From NCBI GenBank assembly GCA_003996215.1, contig QJPP01007596.1:124001-188000 (forward strand): DNA of 64,000 nt, written 5' to 3'. A program made the position numbers and the translations under genes. Shown here in pieces: positions 24,661-33,665 of this stretch. The notes under the pieces are model-generated. The model was not told the DNA's origin. It did no database searches and worked only from the letters and a program-made list of their open reading frames with translations. Each line of letters begins with the position of its first letter. The first letter of the stretch is position 1. This stretch comes from Jaltomata sinuosa. Lineage: Eukaryota; Streptophyta; Magnoliopsida; Solanales; Solanaceae.

Positions 24661-25043
24661 CAGGGGCGGAGCTACCCTATAGCAAGGGTGGTCAGCCGAA
24701 CACCCTTCTCCGGAAAATTATATCGAATACGTAGGTAAAATATTCTGTTTATGAGTATATTTAACAATTTGAACACCCTTGTACCGAGCGTGTACTGTAG
24801 CTCAGTGGAGAAGAGTGCATTTTAAGTCTCCCGTCGCGAGTTCGATTCCACTCTAAAGCATTTTGTGTACCTTTTTATATCAAAAACATGGGTTAACCAC
24901 TAATTTGCGGGTTCAATTCCGCTGCGTTTATGTACCTTTTTATATGTAGTTCCATTTGAATTTTTCGTTGCATTCACTCATTGAAAAAAAAAATTACTTT
25001 ATAAATTTGAACACCCTTATTCAAATTTCTGGCTCCGCCACTG
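24661..25043. mobile_element. hAT-type MITE with 8-bp target duplication CCTCTAGG
   Basis: Left end CAGGGGCGGAGCTA, reverse complement of right end CAGTGGCGGAGCCA. CCTCTAGG is directly repeated at 24653-24660 and 25044-25051. The CAGNGGCGG end and 8-bp duplication are hAT hallmarks. GAACACCC recurs inside and is probably part of subterminal transposase-binding repeats. The element is 383 bp with no transposase, so it is non-autonomous. A tRNA-like sequence sits in its middle (separate entry). Confidence 0.85.
24796..24865 (+). other. tRNA-like sequence inside the hAT MITE
   Basis: TGTAGCTCAGTGGAGAAGAG resembles a tRNA D-arm / box A, and GCGAGTTCGATTCCACTC matches the T-arm / box B consensus, at about normal tRNA spacing. 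The acceptor stem does not close properly, so this is not called a functional tRNA. A second box B-like GCGGGTTCAATTCCGC follows at about 24907. Confidence 0.55.
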
Positions 25044-25450
25044 CCTCTAGGACACCCCATCCCATCCCACCTTCTCCCATAGCCCCCACCCACCACCTGC
25101 AAATTCCCTATCCTTACCTCCACTTTCGTCAAAATATTTGTCTAAATTATATATAGATATTTATAAATTATTATATTTTTACCTATTTACTAAACATTAA
25201 AACTAAGTTTAAAACTATTTTTTATAGATATTATTTTTTACCTACTTACTAAACATTGAAATAAATTTAAAACAATTTTTTTGTTTGAAAATGCTACATA
25301 CCAAAAACACATCGTCAATCTTTTTCCGAAGTCAAACTTGGAGTTATTTTAAAAGGTATATTTTAAAATATATTTATATTTTCAGAATTTTTAATCAAAC
25401 ATGCCCCAAGTTTTATTTACGAGATACGTGTACATGTTAAGTATGCGTAC

Positions 25451-25451
<1 letters not shown>

Positions 25452-25477
<26 letters not shown>
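25452..25477. repeat. (TA)n microsatellite at left border of the pararetrovirus locus
   Basis: TA run of 13 units directly adjoining the outermost viral-type sequence AAAATAGGATTATAG. Confidence 0.9.
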
Positions 25478-25482
<5 letters not shown>

Positions 25483-25540
25483 GGATTATAGAAAATAAAA
25501 TATAAAATAGGATTATAGAAAATAGGATACCAATATAAAA

Positions 25541-25685
25541 TAGGATTATAGAAATATTTTGTTTCAAAAAGATTTTTAAAGAGGTTGTAAGCAGTTGTTG
25601 TAAAATCCTACTCAGTACTCCCTCCTCCTTAGTCTATATCCATGTTTGTACTATGTAAAAAATTATTATCTAAGTATTCTCCCTT

Positions 25686-25762
<77 letters not shown>

Positions 25763-26480
25763 TTTTTTTATTATTATTTTATCCTGTTCATCTCTCTCTC
25801 TTAGCCTATGTTCTTACCAGCAGTTTCTTTAACCTCACCCCGGGAGAACCAGGTCCTTCGGCACTTTTGGCCATGGCGGACATCAATCCCTAGGACTTTA
25901 CAGGTTAATCCATGGGTGCTGAATAAGAAGCTAAGAGCTTAACCATATACTAAGGATAAAACAATAACTCATAAGTTTGAAACAAAATAAAAGAATAGAA
26001 TAGGATACCAATATAAAATAGGATACCAATATAAAATAGGATTATAGAAATATTTTGTTTCAAAAAGATTTTTAAAGAGGTTGTAAGCAGTTGTTGTAAA
26101 ATCCTACTCAGTACTCCCTCCTCCTTAGTCTATATCCATGTTTGTACTATGTAAAAATTATTATCTAAGTATTCTCCCTTAAATTTTTTTTTTTTTTTTT
26201 TTTTACTGAATTACTGTTCATTACTATTCATTTTTTACTGTTCATTACCGTTTTTTTTTTTCTTTTTCTTTTTGATTTATTATTTTACCCTGTTCATCTC
26301 TCTCTCTTAGCTTATGTTCTTACTAGCAGTTTCTTTAACCTCACCTCGGGAGAACCAGGTCCTTCGGCACTTGGCCATGGCGGACATCAATCCCTAGGAC
26401 TTTACAGGTTAATCCATGGGTGCTGAATAAGAAGCTAAGAGCTTAACCATATACTAAGGATAAAACAATAACTCATACTA
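25541..26480. repeat. Tandem duplication (496-bp period) in the left leader region
   Basis: The block beginning GATTATAGAAATATTTTGTT occurs at 25544 and again at 26040, each followed by the same leader sequence including CGGGAGAACCAGGTCCTTCG. The first copy has a T run of about 70, the second about 20. The right arm has a single copy, so the duplication arose after or during formation of the left arm. Confidence 0.85.
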
Positions 26481-26706
26481 AGGTATAAACAAAAAATCTA
26501 TTATAACAAAGTTAACATTACATAATTCACATAAACATTTACATTAAACATTAAATAATACATAACTGGGAGAGATACATAGACAATAATATTTTACAAT
26601 AAAATACTTACATGTCTGTAGACGGAGAGAGGTTTCCCTTTCGGGAGTCCCCGGAAACTGACAAGCTACGTCGGAGAGACGATCACACTCTCTTACTTAT
26701 GCTCAC

Positions 26707-26740
<34 letters not shown>

Positions 26741-26859
26741 CTTACTAGATGAAAAACTGAAGAAAATTGAAAAACTGGCAAACAATATCTTACTCTCACT
26801 CTTGCTCTTACTTCTTTTCTCTCTATCTTGAGTTCTGCTTATTTCTTCGAATGAGAGGA

Positions 26860-27067
26860 TATTTATAGCTGAAGGAGTGGAACGGATTTCAACTTGGATT
26901 TCAATTGAGTTGAAGAATCTTATCTTTAGCAGCCGGGTGCGCTGTGGGCCCCATCGTCACATGCTTGATTGATCCTCTGTCTCTTCTTGATATCTGAGTC
27001 CTCCATTTATTGCTTTCTTACGTCATTGCTTACATACTTATTTTTGTCTTCTTTTCAGTATACGTCA
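26860..27067 (-). promoter_or_regulatory. Pararetrovirus promoter, left arm (transcribes leftward)
   Basis: On the minus strand: TGACGTA at 27067-27061, TGACGTAAG at 27025-27017 and a TATA box TATAAATA at 26867-26860. Paired TGACG boxes upstream of a TATA box resemble the as-1 plus TATA layout of caulimovirus full-length transcript promoters. Activity in the plant is not shown by sequence. Confidence 0.65.
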
Positions 27068-27264
27068 TAGCTTACGACTTTGTCTTGTTGTCTTTGTTGG
27101 TACTGTTTATGTGTCCAGGTTGTGTTCCGCTATGGTATCGAAACTCATTCCTGAGTCTTCGTCTTCGTTTGGGTCTTGAGCGAACTGGTCCATTGTAGGA
27201 TCCATAGCTGAATTATAGCTACTGCTTTCTGATTTTGGTGATTCTGGTCTCGGACTTTCAAGAA

Positions 27265-28338
27265 TTACTCTTTTTTTTTTTCTTCTAGGAATTTTTTCAC
27301 TGTATTGTTAAGAATCTCCTCTATTTTTTTACCTTTATTTTTTCTTAAGTTTATTCCTTTCTTTTTAATCTCAGTTCTGGTCTTGTTTGAAGAAGTTCCT
27401 GCTGTATTGAAACTTTCTGGTAGTATCCTTACACTTTTTGGCAAAGTGCCAGCCATTAACGGATTTGATTTGTCTTTACCAGTTACCGTTTGAACTGGAC
27501 TAGCTATACCGATATCTGGTATAGTAGATCTTTCTACATTTATTGGGAAATGTACACCCATCTTATCCATTTTCTGAGATGGAGAACTCGTTGGTATATT
27601 TGAAAATACTTGTTGTGTCTGACTTATTTCAAAATGGAGTATTCTAATTCTTTCTTGTAATAGGTTAATATGTTCTAATGCTTTGTCTTTTTCTCGTGTT
27701 AATTCTTCATTTCTACTATTTAGTCTTTTAAAACCATTTGTCATATTTTCACAGTGATCACAAAAAATAATTTTGTCTGTGTCTTTATTGATTTTATACT
27801 GGGGAGTAGTAGTAATTTGTTTAAGAGCAGGGGTAATAAAAAAATTGGGTCCTAAATGTCCCCTAGCATAATCTAATGCTTCATTTAAATCATTAAAACC
27901 TTTAAATAAAGGGGTCTGAAAATCTTTTATACTATCTGTGACGTCAATCCAAGTCTGGAAAACACCTGGTTTTTTTCCTTGTATTACCGTATAAAATTTA
28001 AATTTTTTGTCTTGATTTTTGTCTGTGAAATATGCACATAAAGCATTTAAAACCGAAATAAAATATCCATGGTCTTTGGGAGTCTTTCCGTATGCTATCC
28101 ATAGGTTGTCTATCAGGCACCTCTGGGGTTTGTCTATGATTGTTCCTTCCTGCACCCTGAAATTCAAGTTACATTCTGGATAACATATTAAATTCTGTTT
28201 ACCAAAGTAAAGTCTTTCTAATTTTTGTGTCTCCATTCTAGTCTGAGGCCTGAACTGAGTATTTCTCAGCAAAGTCTGTAAATATTTGTCTGCGGAAGGG
28301 AAAGCTTCCTCCTTTCCCTTGTCTTTTCCTGCATACAT
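27265..28338 (-). CDS. Pararetrovirus transactivator/viroplasmin-like protein, left copy
   Basis: 357-residue frame without internal stops. Residues about 115-165 form the caulimovirus gene VI domain, related to the N-terminal domain of RNase H1 (KFYTVIQGKKPGVF, then PLFKGFNDLNEALDYA). Residues about 205-245 look like a coiled coil, and a CDHC pair precedes it; the C-terminal tail is lysine-rich. In related viruses this protein forms inclusion bodies and allows reinitiation of translation on polycistronic RNA. It starts 22 bp after the polymerase stop, as in tightly packed viral genomes. Almost identical to the right copy; an indel in an A run changes the last residues. An endogenous relic, expression unknown. 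Confidence 0.82.
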   Translation of the reverse strand: MYAGKDKGKEEAFPSADKYLQTLLRNTQFRPQTRMETQKLERLYFGKQNLICYPECNLNFRVQEGTIIDKPQRCLIDNLWIAYGKTPKDHGYFISVLNALCAYFTDKNQDKKFKFYTVIQGKKPGVFQTWIDVTDSIKDFQTPLFKGFNDLNEALDYARGHLGPNFFITPALKQITTTPQYKINKDTDKIIFCDHCENMTNGFKRLNSRNEELTREKDKALEHINLLQERIRILHFEISQTQQVFSNIPTSSPSQKMDKMGVHFPINVERSTIPDIGIASPVQTVTGKDKSNPLMAGTLPKSVRILPESFNTAGTSSNKTRTEIKKKGINLRKNKGKKIEEILNNTVKKFLEEKKKE

Positions 28339-28360
28339 ACTAAAGAAATTTTTAAGTTAG

Positions 28361-29009
28361 TCATTTTATCATAAGTCTACTTAATTGGTCTGCTAAATTG
28401 TTCTCTTTTCCTTTAATGTGTTCTAATACTATATTGTATACTGAAGTGGCGTCTAAAAAATTCAACCATCTTCTCTTACTATTCGTTTTTTCATTTATTT
28501 TCTGATAAAATTTTACTATTGCCTCACAGTCTGTTCTTACCAAAACTTCTGGTTTATTTAAAATGTATATTCTAAAAACATTTAATCCGTATATTACAGC
28601 TAGAATTTCTGCGTCTATACTACTCATATTACCTCTTTCTTTGTACTTACCACTTTGGTATGCACAGATTCTTTCTTCCTTTTTATCGCTGTATTTGTTT
28701 TTCCTAGTCTTAAGGACAGCTCCCCATCCTTCAAAACTTCCATCTGTTTCTACTATCAAATAGTCTGTTTCTAAAGGCATAACTAAATCTGGAATATTTT
28801 TAACCATATGCTTTAACATTTGAACTAGTTTTATATCTTCCGTATTAAAAGTCTTTTGACCAGTTGATCCTGTTTTGGAATATAATGGTCCCGCTATTTT
28901 TCCTAAATCTTTTATGAAATTTCTTGCATAGTTTAATATTCCTAGAAATTTTTGTAATTCTTTTGTCTTATCTAATTTGTCTGGCATATCTAGTATTTTC
29001 TTTGATATA
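28361..29009 (-). pseudogene. Pararetrovirus polymerase C-terminus (RNase H), left copy, 5'-truncated
   Basis: Open from the spacer to the stop at 28361 (ATG-started frame of 208 residues from 28987). Begins at the end of the reverse transcriptase thumb (LQKFLGILNYARNFI) and carries a full RNase H domain with its acidic residues in place (VETDGS, SSIDAEILAV, RTDCEA, NLADQLSR). The catalytic YVDD part of the reverse transcriptase and everything upstream are missing. Homology ends abruptly at the spacer. Confidence 0.85.
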
Positions 29010-29102
29010 TGTCTTATCTAGTTTATATACTTTCCTATTAATTTTCATCTAGATTAACTTTTTAGGAATAATAATAGGAGATGGAAAGATAAAGTTACAA
29101 CC
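29010..29102. other. Asymmetric spacer at the centre of the inverted repeat
   Basis: About 93 bp that do not pair. The right half (from about 29053) continues the right copy's polymerase frame inward (LGIIIGDGKIKLQPH). The left half does not code for polymerase in the matching frame and contains stops. The junction therefore joined two segments with different inner end points. Confidence 0.75.
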
Positions 29103-29754
29103 ACATATATCAAAGAAAATACTAGATATGCCAGACAAATTAGATAAGACAAAAGAATTACAAAAATTTCTAGGAATATTAAACTATGCAAGAAATTTCA
29201 TAAAAGATTTAGGAAAAATAGCGGGACCATTATATTCCAAAACAGGATCAACTGGTCAAAAGACTTTTAATACGGAAGATATAAAACTAGTTCAAATGTT
29301 AAAGCATATGGTTAAAAATATTCCAGATTTAGTTATGCCTTTAGAAACAGACTATTTGATAGTAGAAACAGATGGAAGTTTTGAAGGATGGGGAGCTGTC
29401 CTTAAGACTAGGAAAAACAAATACAGCGATAAAAAGGAAGAAAGAATCTGTGCATACCAAAGTGGTAAGTACAAAGAAAGAGGTAATATGAGTAGTATAG
29501 ACGCAGAAATTCTAGCTGTAATATACAGATTAAATGTTTTTAGAATATACATTTTAAATAAACCAGAAGTTTTGGTAAGAACAGACTGTGAGGCAATAGT
29601 AAAATTTTATCAGAAAATAAATGAAAAAACGAATAGTAAGAGAAGATGGTTGAATTTTTTAGACGCCACTTCAGTATACAATATAGTATTAGAACACATT
29701 AAAGGAAAAGAGAACAATTTAGCAGACCAATTAAGTAGACTTATGATAAAATGA
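29053..29754 (+). pseudogene. Pararetrovirus polymerase C-terminus (RNase H), right copy, 5'-truncated
   Basis: Same product as the left copy. Homology starts about 25 codons further upstream, at 29053, just after an in-frame TAG; the ATG at 29128 gives 208 residues. In these 208 residues the two copies differ by one amino acid (Gly in the left, Arg in the right, after AVIY). The acidic RNase H residues are intact. The catalytic core of the reverse transcriptase is absent. Confidence 0.85.
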
Positions 29755-29776
29755 CTAACTTAAAAATTTCTTTAGT

Positions 29777-30856
29777 ATGTATGCAGGAAAAGACAAGGGA
29801 AAGGAGGAAGCTTTCCCTTCCGCAGACAAATATTTACAGACTTTGCTGAGAAATACTCAGTTCAGGCCTCAGACTAGAATGGAGACACAAAAATTAGAAA
29901 GACTTTACTTTGGTAAACAGAATTTAATATGTTATCCAGAATGTAACTTGAATTTCAGGGTGCAGGAAGGAACAATCATAGACAAACCCCAGAGGTGCCT
30001 GATAGACAACCTATGGATAGCATACGGAAAGACTCCCAAAGACCATGGATATTTTATTTCGGTTTTAAATGCTTTATGTGCATATTTCACAGACAAAAAT
30101 CAAGACAAAAAATTTAAATTTTATACGGTAATACAAGGAAAAAAACCAGGTGTTTTCCAGACTTGGATTGACGTCACAGATAGTATAAAAGATTTTCAGA
30201 CCCCTTTATTTAAAGGTTTTAATGATTTAAATGAAGCATTAGATTATGCTAGGGGACATTTAGGACCCAATTTTTTTATTACCCCTGCTCTTAAACAAAT
30301 TACTACTACTCCCCAGTATAAAATCAATAAAGACACAGACAAAATTATTTTTTGTGATCACTGTGAAAATATGACAAATGGTTTTAAAAGACTAAATAGT
30401 AGAAATGAAGAATTAACACGAGAAAAAGACAAAGCATTAGAACATATTAACCTATTACAAGAAAGAATTAGAATACTCCATTTTGAAATAAGTCAGACAC
30501 AACAAGTATTTTCAAATATACCAACGAGTTCTCCATCTCAGAAAATGGATAAGATGGGTGTACATTTCCCAATAAATGTAGAAAGATCTACTATACCAGA
30601 TATCGGTATAGCTAGTCCAGTTCAAACGGTAACTGGTAAAGACAAATCAAATCCGTTAATGGCTGGCACTTTGCCAAAAAGTGTAAGGATACTACCAGAA
30701 AGTTTCAATACAGCAGGAACTTCTTCAAACAAGACCAGAACTGAGATTAAAAAGAAAGGAATAAACTTAAGAAAAAATAAAGGTAAAAAAATAGAGGAGA
30801 TTCTTAACAATACAGTGAAAAAATTCCTAGAAGAAAAAAAAAAGAGTAATTCTTGA
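29777..30856 (+). CDS. Pararetrovirus transactivator/viroplasmin-like protein, right copy
   Basis: 359-residue intact frame, identical to the left copy except at the extreme C-terminus, where an A-run length difference replaces the final residue by SNS. Gene VI-type domain, coiled coil and basic tail as described for the left copy. It begins 22 bp after the polymerase stop codon. The perfect conservation of a long frame in both arms argues for recent origin of the duplication, not for selection as such. Confidence 0.82.
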   Translation: MYAGKDKGKEEAFPSADKYLQTLLRNTQFRPQTRMETQKLERLYFGKQNLICYPECNLNFRVQEGTIIDKPQRCLIDNLWIAYGKTPKDHGYFISVLNALCAYFTDKNQDKKFKFYTVIQGKKPGVFQTWIDVTDSIKDFQTPLFKGFNDLNEALDYARGHLGPNFFITPALKQITTTPQYKINKDTDKIIFCDHCENMTNGFKRLNSRNEELTREKDKALEHINLLQERIRILHFEISQTQQVFSNIPTSSPSQKMDKMGVHFPINVERSTIPDIGIASPVQTVTGKDKSNPLMAGTLPKSVRILPESFNTAGTSSNKTRTEIKKKGINLRKNKGKKIEEILNNTVKKFLEEKKKSNS

Positions 30857-31046
30857 AAGTCCGAGACCAGAATCACCAAAATCAGAAAGCAGTAGCTATA
30901 ATTCAGCTATGGATCCTACAATGGACCAGTTCGCTCAAGACCCAAACGAAGACGAAGACTCAGGAATGAGTTTCGATACCATAGCGGAACACAACCTGGA
31001 CACATAAACAGTACCAACAAAGACAACAAGACAAAGTCGTAAGCTA

Positions 31047-31254
31047 TGACGTATACTGAAAAGAAGACAAAAATAAGTATGTAAGCAATGACGTAAGAAA
31101 GCAATAAATGGAGGACTCAGATATCAAGAAGAGACAGAGGATCAATCAAGCATGTGACGATGGGGCCCACAGCGCACCCGGCTGCTAAAGATAAGATTCT
31201 TCAACTCAATTGAAATCCAAGTTGAAATCCGTTCCACTCCTTCAGCTATAAATA
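31047..31254 (+). promoter_or_regulatory. Pararetrovirus promoter, right arm (transcribes rightward)
   Basis: TGACGTA at 31047-31053, TGACGTAAG at 31089-31097, AATAAA at 31103, and TATAAATA at 31247-31254. It mirrors the left arm. Transcription from here would run outward through the leader and the TA microsatellite, away from the coding region of this arm. Confidence 0.65.
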
Positions 31255-31373
31255 TCCTCTCATTCGAAGAAATAAGCAGAACTCAAGATAGAGAGAAAAG
31301 AAGTAAGAGCAAGAGTGAGAGTAAGATATTGTTTGCCAGTTTTTCAATTTTCTTCAGTTTTTCATCTAGTAAG

Positions 31374-31413
<40 letters not shown>

Positions 31414-31416
<3 letters not shown>

Positions 31417-32104
31417 TGGGCATAAGTAAGAGAGGTTGTGTGATCGTCTCTCCGACGTAGCTTGTCAGTTTCCGGGGTACTCCCGAAAGGGAAACTCTCT
31501 CGTCTACAGACATGAAGTATTTTATTGTAAGTAATATTATTGTCTTGTATCTCTTCCCAGTTAGTGTATTATTTTAATGTTTAATGTAAATGCTTTATGT
31601 GAATTACTGTAATGTTAACTTTGTTTAAAATAGATTTTTTGTTTATACCTTAGTATGAGTTATTGTTTTATTCCTAGTATATGGTTAGCTATAGCTTCTC
31701 TATTCAGCACCCATGGATAACCTGTTAAAGTCCGGATTTGATGATCCGCACATGGCCAAGTGCCGAAGGACCTGGTTCTCCCGAGGTGAGGTTAAAGAAA
31801 CTGCTAGTAAAGAACATAAAGCTAGAGAGAGAGCATGAACAGGGTAAAAATATTAAATCAAAAAGAAAAAAAAAAAAGAAAAAAAAAAAAAAAACCGGGT
31901 AATGAACAGTAAAAAAATGAATAGTATGAACAGTAATCAGAAAAAAAAAAAAAAAAAAAATTAAGGGAGAATACTTAGATAATAATTTTTACATAGTACA
32001 AACATGGATATAGACTAAGGAGGAGGGAGTACTGAGTAGGATTTTACAACAACTGCTTACAACCTCTTTAAAAATCTTTTTGAAACAAAATATTTCTATA
32101 ATCC

Positions 32105-32110
<6 letters not shown>
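31414..32110 (+). other. Pararetrovirus leader region, right arm
   Basis: Follows a run of about 34 A (31380-31413). Contains the block TCTCTCCGACGTAGCTTGTC, then AGTGCCGAAGGACCTGGTTC and ATGAACAG repeats near 31900-31935. It matches the left leader but with many small insertions and deletions, in contrast to the near-identity of the coding parts. No primer-binding site complementary to initiator tRNA-Met was found. Confidence 0.6.
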
Positions 32111-32188
<78 letters not shown>

Positions 32189-32197
32189 GTATGTATG

Positions 32198-32231
<34 letters not shown>

Positions 32232-32244
32232 TGTATGTATGTAT
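32111..32244. repeat. (AT)n and (GTAT)n microsatellite at right border of the pararetrovirus locus
   Basis: About 33 AT units (32111-32176) followed by mixed ATGT and a GTAT run to 32244. The sequence just outside, read on the minus strand (ATGCGCGTATAC), resembles the sequence outside the left border (ATGCGTAC). Confidence 0.9.
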
Positions 32245-32275
32245 ACGCGCATTAAATGTGTACTTATCCAAATAA

Positions 32276-32527
32276 GTACCCTCTAATTTATATTATATGG
32301 TCTCTTTCTTAAGAAATTTATTCACCTTTAAAAAAGTAAAAGGTGTTTTCACTAATTTTTTCTTAATTAATAATATTTATTTAATATGATTTTCTTTATT
32401 ATGTAAAATTTACTTATCTAAATAAAGATAAACTTTTAAGAAAATAAACTAATATCTTCTTAATTATATTTAAAAACATCACTTATTATAAATTAAATAT
32501 AAAAATTTAATATGAACATGAGGGAGT
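32276..32527. mobile_element. Stowaway-like MITE, diverged
   Basis: Left GTACCCTCTAATTTATATTA; reverse complement of right end GTACTCCCTCATGTTCATAT. AT-rich interior without coding content. Confidence 0.5.
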
Positions 32528-32746
32528 ACAAAAAGTTTTAGAGGGAAGTAGTGCTCTTATTAGTCTAAGGATTAATTATTATGGAAGATAATCATGTCAG
32601 GATCAAATAATGATGAAATTATCCAAATATGACAATATAATGTATGATAAGTATCATTAAACATATGATTTTTTTGGTTTAATTTTTTAGTAAGTTGCAA
32701 AATAAAAAGGTTATGCCGACAATGGATCGAATTATCTACTAGTTAG

Positions 32747-33178
32747 TGTTGGGTTCGAAATCGAGAGGGCATCATGCGGAAGCTATTGATTGCAAACCAT
32801 CAAGGCGATAAATCAGACGACCCATAAAAATATACTAAAAATCTAAAAAGCATAATATTATAATGTGATTTGGCCAATTGGCCTACAAATAAAAAAAACT
32901 AAATTAAAAGCATAAAATCTATGGGAGAATAATCTCCCCCTAAACAAGACTCTTTAAACGACTATATTGTGGATGTTATTGTGTTTTGGAATGAGAAGAG
33001 AGATCTTCAATTTATAGAGGTTCAAAACCTTTCTTCCAAGAAAGAAGTTAGCCATATATGGAAGAGAATTATATTTTCCTTTTCGAAAAAGTAAAAACAC
33101 TTATGGTAATCTTTTACTTTTCTTTCAAGAAAAGTAAAACTCAAATTTGATAAGAAAATCAGGGCAAAAACCCTAACA
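32747..33178 (-). repeat. 3' LTR of the TRIM-type element
   Basis: Paired with 33666-34098; a modest number of substitutions separates them by eye. Confidence 0.9.
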
Positions 33179-33289
33179 AATCTCCCATTTTTGGCTTGAT
33201 TTTCTTGACAAAAAACTTGATCCATTTCTTCACATGCTTGATCTTCGTTCTTCACATAATCTTCATCACTGCTGCTTGTCATGTTTAAA

Positions 33290-33437
33290 AGTGGAGCCCT
33301 TTCGGGTTGAAAATATTAGAGCCCTTTTGGGTTGAAAATATTAGAGCCCTTTCGGGTTAAAAATGAGCTCTTTGCAGGGTTAAAAATGAGCCCTTTACAG
33401 GGTTAAAAGTGAGCCCTTTGCAGGGTTAAAAGTGTTT
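33290..33437. repeat. Tandem repeat inside the TRIM-type element
   Basis: Six to seven units of about 23-26 bp: the first three are like AGCCCTTTCGGGTTGAAAAT, the next four like GAGCCCTTTGCAGGGTTAAA. Each unit has a small palindrome (CCCTTTCGGG or CCCTTTGCAGGG). Confidence 0.85.
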
Positions 33438-33651
33438 TTGTTTTTAAAAATATAGCAGCAAGCTTGTTGAAAATATGGTTGAAAAAAGTCTCCACGTGTA
33501 ATATTTTGGACTCTTTTTTTTTGACAAAAAATCTTCACTATCGCCAAGTTGGTTGCAACTTTGATCTTAACATGTCTTCCATCTGAACCATCGGCTCATT
33601 GAACCCATTGGATTGTTGAACCCATTGGATCGTTGGATCGTTGGACCATAA

Positions 33652-33663
33652 GCTCTGATACCA
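33652..33663 (-). other. Primer-binding site of the TRIM-type element
   Basis: Minus strand TGGTATCAGAGC, complementary to the 3' end of initiator tRNA-Met, next to the 5' LTR. Confidence 0.9.
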
Positions 33664-33665
33664 CT

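Larger units (their letters stand above)
25478..32110. mobile_element. Endogenous pararetrovirus (Caulimoviridae), head-to-head inverted repeat
   Basis: Two copies of the same viral segment face each other: left arm from about 26034 to 29009, right arm about 29103-32110, with a 93-bp unpaired spacer between (29010-29102). Reading outward from the centre, each arm has the polymerase C-terminus with RNase H, the transactivator/inclusion-body gene, a promoter with TGACG boxes and a TATA box, then a long leader with homopolymer runs. Gene order, and a transactivator downstream of the polymerase, fit solendoviruses and other transactivator-bearing genera known as endogenous copies in Solanaceae; the genus is inferred. 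Coat protein, movement protein, protease and the catalytic half of the reverse transcriptase are absent. The coding parts of the arms are almost identical, so the locus is young or kept uniform by gene conversion. Confidence 0.88.

Noticed and set aside
24796..24865. A functional tRNA gene
   Set aside because: Box A and B fit but the acceptor stem does not pair and it lies inside a hAT MITE; kept as a tRNA-like sequence only.
25642..25893. 83-codon frame with a long Phe run
   Set aside because: Produced by the T homopolymer in the viral leader duplication.
32080..32286. 68-codon Tyr/Ile-rich frame
   Set aside because: Translation of the AT/GTAT microsatellite.
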